Source of the DNA: Fictibacillus aquaticus
GTDB taxonomy: Bacteria > Bacillota > Bacilli > Bacillales > Fictibacillaceae
Direction: 5' to 3'
DNA length: 64,000 bases
Assembly: GCF_002245695.1 (NCBI RefSeq)
Contig: NZ_NOII01000003.1
Span: 372,001 to 436,000 of the forward strand
Under the pieces are notes generated by a model. The model was not told the DNA's origin. It worked only from the letters and a program-made list of their open reading frames with translations, and did not search any database. Shown here in pieces: positions 36,765 through 45,679 of the stretch. How positions within the stretch are numbered: position 1 is the first letter of the stretch; each line of letters opens with the position of its first letter. A program made the position numbers and the translations under genes.

Positions 36765-37289
36765 ATGGATACCGTTATTTTCACAGTGAAAGACCTTGAT
36801 ACAAGCGAGGCTGGACTGATCGAGATCGCCCGCTGCTACAGCCGTGTTTGGGGCGGCGAGGAGAGCGCATTTCTAGAGCGGCTGAAGCGGCACACGTCAT
36901 ATGAAGGGTTCCGCGGAATTGCCATGTTCACTAGCGATAATCAAATTGCCGGATTTGCTTACGGCTACACTTCAGCAAAAGGGCAGTATTACAGAGGCTT
37001 GCTGGAAGAGGTGCTAACCCCAGAACAATCTCAAAAGTGGCTGGATGACTGCTTCGAATTTGTCGAGCTTGCAGTGGAAACCTCATACAGAGGAAACGGC
37101 CTTGGAAAGCGCCTTGCTGAAGGTTTGCTTGCAAATACCGCGCATAAAACAGCGGTACTAACGACTCAGTGTGACAATCTATCCGCCCGCCGGCTATACG
37201 AAAGTATGAACTGGTCTGCTATAAACGAAAACTTTTTGCCGACACCGGATCCGTTCAAGCCGTATGTGATTATGGGGAAGGTTCTGTAA
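36765..37289 (+). CDS. GNAT family N-acetyltransferase
   Basis: A 174-residue acetyl-CoA-dependent transferase. The acetyl-CoA loop is ETSYRGNGLGKRLAEGLL (Q/RxxGxG/A type), followed by VLTTQCDNLSARRLYESMNW. Substrate unknown. ATG 36765 overlaps the end of the preceding gene region with a GAGTGG site. Same operon as the DUF5713-like gene. Confidence 0.83.
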   Translation: MDTVIFTVKDLDTSEAGLIEIARCYSRVWGGEESAFLERLKRHTSYEGFRGIAMFTSDNQIAGFAYGYTSAKGQYYRGLLEEVLTPEQSQKWLDDCFEFVELAVETSYRGNGLGKRLAEGLLANTAHKTAVLTTQCDNLSARRLYESMNWSAINENFLPTPDPFKPYVIMGKVL

Positions 37290-37316
37290 AATATGATTTA
37301 AAATATGCCTTCACAC

Positions 37317-37347
37317 AAAAATGAACCTGCACGCCGCAGGTTCATTT
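37317..37347. terminator. Hairpin between convergent genes
   Basis: Stem AAATGAACCTGC / GCAGGTTCATTT, loop ACGCC, covering the stop of the minus-strand gene at 37342 and ending in T's on that strand. Confidence 0.8.
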
Positions 37348-37599
37348 GCTGTATTTCTCTAAAATTTTCTCTGTAGCGCCAAGCGATACAAGCGCCTCGC
37401 GATAATCATCCTCGGATATCTCCAGTAAAAACGATTCCGGAAAGATGTATGTCTTGCCAGAGTCGCGCGGATCGGCTTCATTCAGCACCTCAATTTCATC
37501 ATTCTCTTCCTTGCACCGTTCAGGATCAAATAAGAACGCTTTCCCGTACTCTTCTTCTACGCTTTTGTTCATGTTGATGTAATAACGCAATGCCATCAT
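37342..37599 (-). CDS. Small acidic hypothetical protein
   Basis: An 85-residue acidic protein (pattern RYYINMNKSVEEEYGKAFLF, later EISEDDYREALVSLGAT). No family recognised. The ribosome site CAGGAG touches ATG 37599, so the real start may be the in-frame TTG at 37590, 9 bases from it. Single gene convergent with the acetyltransferase. Confidence 0.55.
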   Translation of the reverse strand: MMALRYYINMNKSVEEEYGKAFLFDPERCKEENDEIEVLNEADPRDSGKTYIFPESFLLEISEDDYREALVSLGATEKILEKYSK

Positions 37600-37750
37600 C
37601 TCCTGCCATATTAAGATTCTTATTTTGGTATTCCCTTTAACGGTTTGTTTAAGACATTCGGTGATATATCTAACATAAAAATGGGTACAATTGGTTAGTT
37701 TAACGATAGATGGAGAGGGAACACTTCTTCTAGTGCAGGAGGTGGGTATA

Positions 37751-38230
37751 ATGTTCGGAGTTGCAGATGTGATAAAGTTCCTATTTTCGTTTCTTTTAGT
37801 GGCGCCGCTCGTGACATTGACTCATGAGTTTGGACATATGATTGCGGGACGTTTGACCGGCAGCAAGGTAGACATTCATATTGGCGCAGGAAATTTGCTC
37901 GTGAAACTAGGTCCGTGCAAGATCCGGAAGGTGTACTTTTGGGACGGCTGGTGTGAATATAAAAATTTAAACTGTGATAAAAAATGGCGTCAGGTGGTTG
38001 TCTACCTAGGTGGACCAACCTTAAACCTGCTCAGTATTTTAGTTGTAAACACACTTATGATTTACAACGTGTTTGAACCAGACATCTTTTTCTATCAGTT
38101 CATGTACTTTTCGTTTTACTTTATCTTTTTCTCAGTTATCCCGATCGAGCACAACGGACTGCCGACCGACGGGAAAGCGGCACTTGACGTGATAAGGTTT
38201 GGACAAGCAGAGAAGAATCCATATGGGTGA
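37751..38230 (+). CDS. Small M50-type (site-2-protease-like) membrane protein
   Basis: A 159-residue protein with about four hydrophobic segments. THEFGHMIAG in the first helix is the HExxH zinc motif of M50 intramembrane proteases. A later NGLPTDGKAALD holds the expected third-ligand Asp (usual pattern N/LxPxxxLDG, here spaced differently). Much shorter than SpoIVFB or RseP and without a PDZ domain. ATG 37751 follows GGAGGTG; the open frame from 37691 is not coding upstream. Substrate unknown. Confidence 0.75.
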   Translation: MFGVADVIKFLFSFLLVAPLVTLTHEFGHMIAGRLTGSKVDIHIGAGNLLVKLGPCKIRKVYFWDGWCEYKNLNCDKKWRQVVVYLGGPTLNLLSILVVNTLMIYNVFEPDIFFYQFMYFSFYFIFFSVIPIEHNGLPTDGKAALDVIRFGQAEKNPYG

Positions 38231-38273
38231 TTGGTGAGCTTTGGCGCCGAGTGCGTTAAGGCTTTTTTTATTT

Positions 38274-38320
38274 TTAAAACCAAAAAACACGCCCAATTTC
38301 ACTAACGAAAAGGGGCGTGC
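38274..38320 (-). terminator. Terminator of the ROK regulator gene
   Basis: On the minus strand, stem CACGCCCC / GGGCGTG followed by TTTTTTGGTTTT. Confidence 0.75.
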
Positions 38321-38323
38321 ACT

Positions 38324-39547
38324 TTATGACTGATTCGCCTTCGTACTGAACAATTCAACCAAAATCAATGAAACCGCACCGATCGCGGCAGCGTTTTTGC
38401 CAAGTTTCGATAATACGATCTCGGTATTCTTGGCTGACTCGGTCAGAGCGCGTGTTTTTACGGTCTGCCGCGCACTTTCTAGCAAATAATCGCCAGCAAG
38501 GGACACGCCGCCTCCAATGATGATGCGCTTCGGATTAAGCAAGTGGATCAGATTAATAAGCCCGATTCCAAGATAACGTCCTGTCAGCTCGAACTGCTCG
38601 ATGCTGAAACGGTCGCCTTTCTGCGCTGCTTCATGCAGCATTTCGCCAGTAAGCTCGTTCAAATTTCCAGCCATATCGCGCAGTATACTTTCTTTTCCGA
38701 GAGAAAGATCGCGCGCCGCACGGTCAGCGATCGCCGGACCGGACACGTGAGTCTGCAGACAGCCGTAATTGCCGCAAGTACAGCGCGGGCCGTTCAGATC
38801 GATGCACATGTGGCCGATTTCGCCGGCAAGGTCGTGCTCACCGTGAAACAGTTTGCCGTTGATGACAACACCGGCTCCAACTCCAGATGCGACGTTCACA
38901 CACACTAAATGATCGACGTCTTTGCCGTTGCCGAACCAAGTTTCGCCAAGCGCCATCGCACGTGCATCGTTCTCGACCTTCACGATCATCGCAAATTCTT
39001 TCTCCAGTGTTTCCTTTATCGGAATATCACGAAGCTGAAGGTTTGGCGCAAACAGCGAAATGCCGTTCTCAATATCGACGATCCCGTGCATCGCAACACC
39101 AATTCCGATAATCTGGTCAGTAGATGCTTTGCCGCTGTTTATCACCTCTTTTATCCCCGAAATCATTAGGTTCAGGAAGTCAGCTTCAGTGATGCCAGGC
39201 TTCAGAGGAACTTCATGCATCTGAACGATGTCTGCGTTAAGATCGGTCATAATCACGTGAACGGAAGCAGGTCCTGCATCTACACCGATCATGAAAAAGC
39301 TGCGTGCGTTAATGACTAGCATTGTCGGCTTTCTTCCGCCTTTTGACACACCTTGGCTCTGTTCAATCACGATTTCTGCTTCTAAAAGTTCCTTTACGAT
39401 GTTTCCTACGGTTGGAGGCGTCAATTTTGTCAGCTTTGCAATTTCAGCGCGAGAAATCTGGCCATGTTCTCGAATCGTGTTCAGAATCAGAGAACGGTTG
39501 AGCGATTTCATGAGCTTGAAGCTGCCGGCCATATATTTTGTGTTCAT
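38324..39547 (-). CDS. ROK family transcriptional repressor (XylR/NagC type)
   Basis: A 407-residue regulator. The N-terminal winged helix SRAEIAKLTKLTPPTVGNIV binds DNA; the C-terminal ROK sugar-kinase-like domain shows GVDAGPASVHVIM and the zinc motif CxCGxxGCL (CTCGNYGCLQTH). An upstream ATG (39553) touches the AAGGGGGG site, so ATG 39547 is chosen. It is divergent from the sugar-binding protein gene of the galactoside locus; a conserved AT-rich motif lies in front of both. Inferred effector: a galactoside or galactose. Confidence 0.87.
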   Translation of the reverse strand: MNTKYMAGSFKLMKSLNRSLILNTIREHGQISRAEIAKLTKLTPPTVGNIVKELLEAEIVIEQSQGVSKGGRKPTMLVINARSFFMIGVDAGPASVHVIMTDLNADIVQMHEVPLKPGITEADFLNLMISGIKEVINSGKASTDQIIGIGVAMHGIVDIENGISLFAPNLQLRDIPIKETLEKEFAMIVKVENDARAMALGETWFGNGKDVDHLVCVNVASGVGAGVVINGKLFHGEHDLAGEIGHMCIDLNGPRCTCGNYGCLQTHVSGPAIADRAARDLSLGKESILRDMAGNLNELTGEMLHEAAQKGDRFSIEQFELTGRYLGIGLINLIHLLNPKRIIIGGGVSLAGDYLLESARQTVKTRALTESAKNTEIVLSKLGKNAAAIGAVSLILVELFSTKANQS

Positions 39548-39580
39548 CCTCATGCCCCCCTTGTATGTATATGTTTCCAT

Positions 39581-39601
39581 TATAAATTAATTTTAAAAAG
39601 T
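39581..39601. promoter_or_regulatory. Operator-like motif A
   Basis: TATAAATTAATTTTAAAAAGT, 34 bp upstream of the ROK gene start. Nearly the same sequence occurs at 45487. Probably the ROK autoregulatory site. Confidence 0.6.
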
Positions 39602-39668
39602 CTCTTTTCATCATACATCATCTTTTATAAAAGTAAAAGAAAGGAGAAATAATAGAAATATGCCATTT

Positions 39669-39682
39669 TGAAAACGTATTCA
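39669..39682 (+). promoter_or_regulatory. cre-like site
   Basis: TGAAAACGTATTCA, one mismatch from the CcpA consensus, about 105 bp upstream of the sugar-binding protein gene and 120 bp from the ROK gene. Confidence 0.6.
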
Positions 39683-39725
39683 ATAAAACCTTCACAAAAG
39701 TGGACTACCTATGTTACTCTGAACT

Positions 39726-39747
39726 TACTAATTTAATTTAATAAAGT
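39726..39747. promoter_or_regulatory. Operator-like motif B
   Basis: TACTAATTTAATTTAATAAAGT, 40 bp upstream of the sugar-binding protein gene; flanked by inverted AACTT / AAGTT ends, so the full site is an imperfect 27-bp palindrome. Confidence 0.6.
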
Positions 39748-39787
39748 TTTCTGCAATGCTTTTTCACAATAAGAAGGAGGGCATCAT

Positions 39788-41101
39788 ATGAAAAGAGTTT
39801 TGTCTGCGGCTTTATCATCGGTACTGCTGGCCGGAGCACTTGCAGGCTGTTCGGGGAACGGCGGCACTCCTGAGCTGGCTTCAAAAAAAGTAGATGGGAA
39901 GATTGACGGAGAAATCACCGTATGGGGCTGGAACGTAGCGGCACAGTCGATGGAACTGGCAGTGAAAGATTTCAAGAAAAAGCATCCGGATGTAAAGGTG
40001 AAGGTAGAAGATATCGGTCGCCTGGATGTGTACGATAAACTGACAGTCGGACTTGCGGCCAACGGTTCAGGACTGGCAGATGTTATTTTAGTAGAAGATG
40101 ACCGCCTTGATAATTATAAAAACAACTTCCCGAAAGGATTGGCTGACCTTTCATCGCTTGGATTCGATAAGCATGAAAAGAAGTTTTCTCAGTCCAAGAT
40201 CGATGTAGCGAAGGATAAAGATGGCAAGTTTGTCGCTTTTCCGTGGGACAGCGGTCCAACAGGCGTTTTCTACCGTGTTGATTTGTTTGAAAAAGCAGGT
40301 GTCGATGCGGATTCGATAAAAACGTGGGACGATTATATTGAAGCAGGAAAGAAGATCAAAGAAAAAACAGGAGTACAGATGCTGCCGGTCGATGTGGCGA
40401 AAGACGATGCACTTTTCCGCATGATGCTGAACCAGCAGGACGCATATTATTTTAACAAAAAAGGCGAGATCAGCTTTGCGTCTAAAGAATCGAAACGCGC
40501 GCTGAAGGTAATTCAGGACATGAAGAAAGAGGACCTTGTCGTTAACGCGGACGGCTGGAACGGGACAGTAGCCGCAACCGTTAACAGCAAGGTGGCAACC
40601 GTTCCATTCGGTGTGTGGTACTCTGGTACGATTATCGATCAGGCACCTGATCTGAAAGGGAAATGGGACGTGTTCCAGCTTCCGTCGTTCGAAGAGGATG
40701 GAAACCGCGCTGCTAACCTCGGCGGATCAAACCTCGTCATCCCGGCGGGTTCTGACAATATAGACGCAGCCTATGCGTTTGCCGAATTTTTCACAACAGA
40801 CGAAAAATCACAGATGACAGCTTTGAAGGAGAAGGGAATCTTCCCGTCACTTCTAAGTACGTACGAAGATCCATACTTTGATGAAAGAAACGAGTATTTT
40901 AACAACAAGCCAGTATTCAGGATGTTTGCGGATGAAATGCAGGATGTTCCATCGCCTAACTACACAGAAGATTATGCACGCGCACTGAAATATGCGGCAG
41001 ATGCCCAAGGTAAGGCGCTGTTGTCCAATGACAAAGTGGCAGAAGTATTGAAGGAAGCTGCAGAGAGTCTAAAGAACGAGACGAACCGTGACATCGAGTA
41101 A
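39788..41101 (+). CDS. Sugar ABC transporter substrate-binding lipoprotein
   Basis: A 437-residue extracellular solute-binding protein (family 1, CUT1 class). The signal ends in the lipobox LAGALAGC (lipidated Cys at about 21). The mature protein reads DGEITVWGWN, typical of sugar-binding proteins, and FPWDSGPTGVFYRVDLFEK. AAGGAGG precedes the ATG. Its permeases are not adjacent but lie 4.8 kb downstream at 45888, after galTKE. Probable ligand: galactosides or galacto-oligosaccharides. Confidence 0.88.
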   Translation: MKRVLSAALSSVLLAGALAGCSGNGGTPELASKKVDGKIDGEITVWGWNVAAQSMELAVKDFKKKHPDVKVKVEDIGRLDVYDKLTVGLAANGSGLADVILVEDDRLDNYKNNFPKGLADLSSLGFDKHEKKFSQSKIDVAKDKDGKFVAFPWDSGPTGVFYRVDLFEKAGVDADSIKTWDDYIEAGKKIKEKTGVQMLPVDVAKDDALFRMMLNQQDAYYFNKKGEISFASKESKRALKVIQDMKKEDLVVNADGWNGTVAATVNSKVATVPFGVWYSGTIIDQAPDLKGKWDVFQLPSFEEDGNRAANLGGSNLVIPAGSDNIDAAYAFAEFFTTDEKSQMTALKEKGIFPSLLSTYEDPYFDERNEYFNNKPVFRMFADEMQDVPSPNYTEDYARALKYAADAQGKALLSNDKVAEVLKEAAESLKNETNRDIE

Positions 41102-41115
41102 AAAAGCAAAAGAAT

Positions 41116-41147
41116 AACGCCTGGACGAAAATCCGGGCGTTCATTTT
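41116..41147 (+). terminator. Hairpin after the binding-protein gene
   Basis: Stem AACGCCTGGA / TCCGGGCGTT, then TCATTTT. A moderate terminator that could make the binding protein the most abundant product, with partial read-through into galT. Confidence 0.65.
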
Positions 41148-41155
41148 AAACAAGA

Positions 41156-41180
41156 TAGTAAATTAAATTAATTAATAAAA
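41156..41180. promoter_or_regulatory. Operator-like motif C
   Basis: TAGTAAATTAAATTAATTAA followed by TAAAA, 20 bp upstream of galT and overlapping its promoter region. Same AT-rich pattern as motifs A, B and D but the least similar. Confidence 0.5.
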
Positions 41181-41198
41181 TAAGAGGAGTGCTGCAAG

Positions 41199-42206
41199 AT
41201 GGCTGAACTTCGATATAATCCGCTTTTAAAAGATTGGACGATGGTGGCGGCGAGCAGGGCAAAACGTCCACACATGCCAAAAGACTTCTGCCCGTTCTGC
41301 CCGGAGTCAGGCAAGGTTCCGGCTGACTATGATGTCCACCTTTACACGAACGATTTTCCGGTGCTGTCGCCGCAGCCGCCTGAACCTGATCAAGTAGGCG
41401 GGGGGCTATATAAAACAAAAGAAGCATACGGAAAATGTGAGGTTGTACTGTACTCGCCTGGACATCATGACACGATTCCAGATCTGTCGCGTCCGCACAT
41501 GAAGAAGCTTGTAGACCTTTGGACAGAGTCGTTCGCCAAGCTGGATGCAGATCCAAACCACGAATACGTGATGACGTTTGAAAACAGAGGAGAAGAAGTA
41601 GGGGTGACGATGCCTCATCCTCACGGGCAGATTTATGCGTACCCGTTTATTCCTCTAAAAGTGAGGACGGAGCTTGATTCCTGCCGAGAGTATTATGCTG
41701 ACAACGGCCGCAACCTTTTTGATGACATGGTGAAGGAAGAAAAAAGGTTCGGTGAACGTGTAATTGCTGAAACAGAGCACTTTATCGCTTTTATCCCGTT
41801 TTTCACGGACTATCCTTATGGCGTATTTATCGTCGCAAAGGATAAAAAGACCGCGCTGACTGAATTTGACGAACTGGAAAAAGAAGAACTTGGGATGCTC
41901 ATACAGGATGTTGTCGGCGGGATGGACCGCATTTACGACCGGCCTTTTCCTTACATGATGACGATGCACCCGCGGCCTTCCAACAACGATGAACAGTACG
42001 ATGAATTTTACCGTTTTCATATCGAATTTTACCCTCCGCTGCGTGCGAAGGACCGTCTGAAGTTTAACTCATCCTCTGAGACAGGAGGATGGGCGGCTGC
42101 CAATCCGACAAAGGTTGAGGATAACGCAGCGATCTTGCGTCAGTGTACAGAGGAATACAGAGCAGAAAAGGACGTGGAGCAGCATGAACGAACAGCAGCT
42201 GATTGA
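41199..42206 (+). CDS. galT: Galactose-1-phosphate uridylyltransferase
   Basis: A 335-residue Leloir-pathway enzyme that exchanges UMP between UDP-glucose and galactose-1-phosphate. The active-site HPHGQ motif lies at about 140-144, with His142 the likely uridylylated residue; DFCPFCPESGK near residue 30 is the zinc-site segment. This is the HIT-type GalT (class I), unlike the class II GalT of B. subtilis. Overlaps galK by 23 bases. Confidence 0.93.
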   Translation: MAELRYNPLLKDWTMVAASRAKRPHMPKDFCPFCPESGKVPADYDVHLYTNDFPVLSPQPPEPDQVGGGLYKTKEAYGKCEVVLYSPGHHDTIPDLSRPHMKKLVDLWTESFAKLDADPNHEYVMTFENRGEEVGVTMPHPHGQIYAYPFIPLKVRTELDSCREYYADNGRNLFDDMVKEEKRFGERVIAETEHFIAFIPFFTDYPYGVFIVAKDKKTALTEFDELEKEELGMLIQDVVGGMDRIYDRPFPYMMTMHPRPSNNDEQYDEFYRFHIEFYPPLRAKDRLKFNSSSETGGWAAANPTKVEDNAAILRQCTEEYRAEKDVEQHERTAAD

Positions 42207-43368
42207 TCAATTCACTCGGTATTTCTCGGGAAATACCGACAATATACGACTCTTTTTCGCACCAGGACGAGTGAACCTGATCGGCGAGCATACCGACTAT
42301 AACGGCGGTTTTGTTTTTCCAGCTGCTCTGACAATCGGAACATATATGGCAGTGAGGCAGCGGAATGACGGCATCCTTCATGTCAGAAGCGAAAATTTCC
42401 CGCTCGCGGTATCGTTCGACGCCAAAAAGGAGATCGGAAATAAAGCAGAAGATGACTGGGCGAACTACCCGAAAGGAATCGTCAAGGAGCTTCAGACGCT
42501 CGGACTGGAGATGAGCGGTGCGGACATCCTTTATTACGGAAATATTCCGAACGGTGCAGGTCTTTCATCGTCGGCTTCGATCGGGATGGTAACAGCTTAC
42601 GGGCTTTCCCGTCTGGAAGGCTCCGAGATCAGTGAGCTTGAACTCGCACTGCTGTGCCAGCGCGTAGAGAATACGTTTATTGGTGTGAACAGCGGGATCA
42701 TGGATCAATTCGCAGTCGGGTTCGGCAAAAGAAACATGGCTGTTTTCCTGAACTGCGATAACAATGAGTTTAGAAGAATACCTTTGAATATAGGAAGCTG
42801 CAAGCTAGTGATCACGAACACGAACAAGCGGCGAGGACTGGCAGATTCGAAGTATAACGAACGAAGAAGCGAATGCGAGCAGGGTCTTGCCGAGCTGCAG
42901 CAGCATATTCCCGGGCTTCGCAATCTGGGCAGCCTTTCTCTTGCAGACTTTGAAAAAACTGAGCATGTTATCAAAGATGAGGTTATTAGAAAAAGAGTAA
43001 GGCATGTAGTGACTGAGGACGACCGTGTCCTGAAAGCGGTAGATGCTCTTGAAAAGGGTGACCTGAAGCTGTTCGGTGACTATATGAAGCAGTCGCATCT
43101 GTCGCTGAGAGAAGATTATGAAGTGACAGGAAAGGAACTGGACACATTGTTTGTGCTTCAGTCTCAGCATGACGGGTGTGTCGGCTCTCGTATGACAGGT
43201 GCAGGCTTTGGCGGCTGTACGGTTTCCATCGTGGAAAGTGAACGGGTCGATCATTTCATGACAGAGGTCGGTGCAGCTTACGAGAAGCAGACAGGTTTGA
43301 ATGCCGACTTTTATGTTTGTGATATCGGTGACGGAGTTCAAGAAAAAGGAAGGGTGAAGACGATATGA
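42184..43368 (+). CDS. galK: Galactokinase
   Basis: A 394-residue GHMP-family kinase that phosphorylates galactose at C1. Motifs are GRVNLIGEHTDYNGG (substrate site), IPNGAGLSSSASI (ATP-binding loop) and SRMTGAGFGGCTVSI. ATG 42184 lies within the end of galT; the longer open frame from 42115 is galT sequence. ATGA overlap with galE. Confidence 0.94.
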   Translation: MNEQQLIDQFTRYFSGNTDNIRLFFAPGRVNLIGEHTDYNGGFVFPAALTIGTYMAVRQRNDGILHVRSENFPLAVSFDAKKEIGNKAEDDWANYPKGIVKELQTLGLEMSGADILYYGNIPNGAGLSSSASIGMVTAYGLSRLEGSEISELELALLCQRVENTFIGVNSGIMDQFAVGFGKRNMAVFLNCDNNEFRRIPLNIGSCKLVITNTNKRRGLADSKYNERRSECEQGLAELQQHIPGLRNLGSLSLADFEKTEHVIKDEVIRKRVRHVVTEDDRVLKAVDALEKGDLKLFGDYMKQSHLSLREDYEVTGKELDTLFVLQSQHDGCVGSRMTGAGFGGCTVSIVESERVDHFMTEVGAAYEKQTGLNADFYVCDIGDGVQEKGRVKTI

Positions 43369-44378
43369 GCATACTTGTAACTGGCGGGGCAGGATACATT
43401 GGCAGTCATACGGTTCTCGCGCTGAAGGAAAAAGGCGAGACTGTCGTGGTGCTTGATAACCTTACAAAAGGCCACAGGCAGGCGGTGCTTGACGGTATAC
43501 CTTTTTATGAAGGCAGTCTGACAGATGAAGCGGTGCTGGACCAGATTTTCGAGCAGCACAAGATCGACGCGGTTATTCATTTTGCAGCACACTCTCTTGT
43601 CGGCGAAAGCGTGAATGACCCGCTTCAATACTATGAAAACAACGTCGCCGGCTCACTTGCCCTTGTAAAATCCATGGTTAAACATGATGTGAAGAACATT
43701 GTTTTCTCTTCGACTGCCGCCACTTATGGCGAGCCGAAAAGCATCCCGATACAAGAAAGCGATCCAACCGTTCCGACGAACCCTTACGGAGAGACGAAGC
43801 TTGCGATCGAGAAGATGCTGCACTGGGCAGACGGTGCATATGGCTTGAAGTCAGTAGCATTACGCTATTTTAACGCAGCGGGTGCCGATCCAGAAGGGCG
43901 TATCGGGGAGGACCATGACCCTGAGTCCCACCTTATTCCGATCGTGCTTCAAGCGGCGCTCGGACAGCGTGAAAGTGTCAGCGTGTTCGGTGACGATTAT
44001 GCTACAGCAGACGGCACGTGCATCAGAGATTACATTCACGTGATGGATCTCGCGGCAGCGCATGTGAAAGCAGTTGAGAGACTTCGTACAGCGAAGGAGA
44101 GCGGAATTTACAACCTTGGAAACGGCAAAGGATTTTCGGTAAAAGAAGTGATTGAAACGTGCCGTGAAGTAACAGGACGCGATATCGAAGCGAAGATAGC
44201 TGAAAGGCGCCAGGGCGATCCTGCAATCCTGATTGCTTCATCAGAGAAAGCAAAACTTGAGCTTGGGTGGCAGCCGCAATACCCAGAACTGAAAGAAATC
44301 GTGCAGCACGCATGGAACTGGCATGTTCATCACCCGGCAGGCTTTAAAAAAGAAGGTGTTTCTCATGCCTCTCAATAA
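43365..44378 (+). CDS. galE: UDP-glucose 4-epimerase
   Basis: A 337-residue short-chain dehydrogenase-type epimerase that interconverts UDP-galactose and UDP-glucose. NAD site GGAGYIGSH at 7-15, catalytic Ser/Thr in FSSTAATYG, Tyr141-x-x-x-Lys145 (NPYGETK). It completes the Leloir set galTKE. Its stop overlaps the next gene by 14 bases. Confidence 0.94.
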   Translation: MSILVTGGAGYIGSHTVLALKEKGETVVVLDNLTKGHRQAVLDGIPFYEGSLTDEAVLDQIFEQHKIDAVIHFAAHSLVGESVNDPLQYYENNVAGSLALVKSMVKHDVKNIVFSSTAATYGEPKSIPIQESDPTVPTNPYGETKLAIEKMLHWADGAYGLKSVALRYFNAAGADPEGRIGEDHDPESHLIPIVLQAALGQRESVSVFGDDYATADGTCIRDYIHVMDLAAAHVKAVERLRTAKESGIYNLGNGKGFSVKEVIETCREVTGRDIEAKIAERRQGDPAILIASSEKAKLELGWQPQYPELKEIVQHAWNWHVHHPAGFKKEGVSHASQ

Positions 44379-45444
44379 AATAAGGAAACTGCTGCAAGAC
44401 AAAGGCTTGGACGGTGTCCTGCTGCGAAAAAAGAATAACTTTTCTTGGGTGACAGGAGGCTTGGAAAATCATATTGTCCGCAGTGCTCCTGAGGGTGTAG
44501 CCGATCTGGTTGTACTTCCAGATGAGGTCGTGCTCGTCACTACAAAGACAGAAGAGCGCAGGATTATGGAAGAAGAGCTTTCTAACTGGGATGAGAACGT
44601 ACGGATCGTGTGCGAAGACTGGTTCACTGGAACGGACGCTTTACTTGAGGATTTGGGCAGCGGGCGGAAGATGGGAACCGATACACCTTTCCTCGACTGG
44701 ATCGACGTAACCGCAGAGCTTCGCACGGTCCGGTCAACCCTTTTGCCGGCTGAAATCTGCCGCTATCGGGAGTTAAGCCGTGACGCTGCTTGGGTGCTTG
44801 AATCGGCGTGCAAAGAAATTCAGCCAGGGCAGACAGAGCACGAAATTGCCGGACTCATCGCCAAAAAGGCGGTATCGCTGAACATAAAGCCGCAGGTGCT
44901 GCTCGTCGCAACAGACGAGCGCATCTATCATTACCGCCATCCGATACCGACAGCCAAGCCTTTGAAGAAACACGCGCTTGTGGTCATCTGCGCAGAGCGC
45001 GGCGGTCTTGTAGCCAACCTGACGCGTGTCGTGCATTTCGGACCGCTGCCAGAAGAGCTCACTGATTTCAAGGAGCGGCTGGCCCGCATCGATTCAGCAA
45101 TGATTTTAGCGACCGTACCCGGAGCACGCACAGGGGATGTGATCAGCCGGGGCATCCAGCAGTACGAAGCAGAAGGCCGCCCTGAGGACTGGAAATTCCT
45201 TCACCAGGGAGGACCGACTGGCTACGATTCCCGAGAGTTCATCGCCACAGCTTCCAGTGATGAGATCGTAAAGGAAAATCAAGTGTTCACATGGAACCCA
45301 TCACTTCCCGGGGTAAAGTCAGAAGACACATTTTTAGTGAAAAAAGACGGCTTTGAAATCCTGACACAATCAGACAACTGGCCCCTTCAGAGGGTAATGC
45401 TCGAAGGCCGCGAACTGCTACGTCCAGACATTCTAATCAGGTAA
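44365..45444 (+). CDS. Creatinase-fold (M24-like) protein lacking metal ligands
   Basis: A 359-residue protein with a Creatinase_N domain (about 1-130) and a pita-bread M24 domain. In active M24 peptidases five residues bind two metals (D, D, H, E, E). By alignment of motifs they are here Cys209 (or Glu211), Asn218 (NLTR for DITR), His280 (HQGGPTGY), Asn311 (WNPS for EPG) and Glu320 (SED). Three of five are lost, so it is unlikely to be a normal metallopeptidase; creatinase itself uses this fold without metal. ATG 44365 after AGAAGGTG, translationally coupled to galE. Confidence 0.8.
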   Translation: MPLNKIRKLLQDKGLDGVLLRKKNNFSWVTGGLENHIVRSAPEGVADLVVLPDEVVLVTTKTEERRIMEEELSNWDENVRIVCEDWFTGTDALLEDLGSGRKMGTDTPFLDWIDVTAELRTVRSTLLPAEICRYRELSRDAAWVLESACKEIQPGQTEHEIAGLIAKKAVSLNIKPQVLLVATDERIYHYRHPIPTAKPLKKHALVVICAERGGLVANLTRVVHFGPLPEELTDFKERLARIDSAMILATVPGARTGDVISRGIQQYEAEGRPEDWKFLHQGGPTGYDSREFIATASSDEIVKENQVFTWNPSLPGVKSEDTFLVKKDGFEILTQSDNWPLQRVMLEGRELLRPDILIR

Positions 45445-45486
45445 AAAGGCATCTTCACGAACACTTATAATATGTTATACTCTTGA

Positions 45487-45508
45487 TAATAAATTAATTT
45501 AAAAAAGT
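45487..45508. promoter_or_regulatory. Operator-like motif D
   Basis: TAATAAATTAATTTAAAAAAGT, nearly the same as motif A, 43 bp after the M24-like gene and 380 bp before the permease genes. A family A repeat lies between it and the permeases. Confidence 0.55.
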
Positions 45509-45679
45509 AACTTAATAAGATTATTTACTAAAAGGTTTGTTTTTGTAGAAAAATCATCGGAATTGCTTCTGAAGTGGAAATGAATCTTCAACGAGTAATC
45601 TGAGGAATCATTTTCGTTCAATTGCAGATACTGATTCTTTCATTAAATTGCTTAATCATCTCGATTACATCATTGATAA

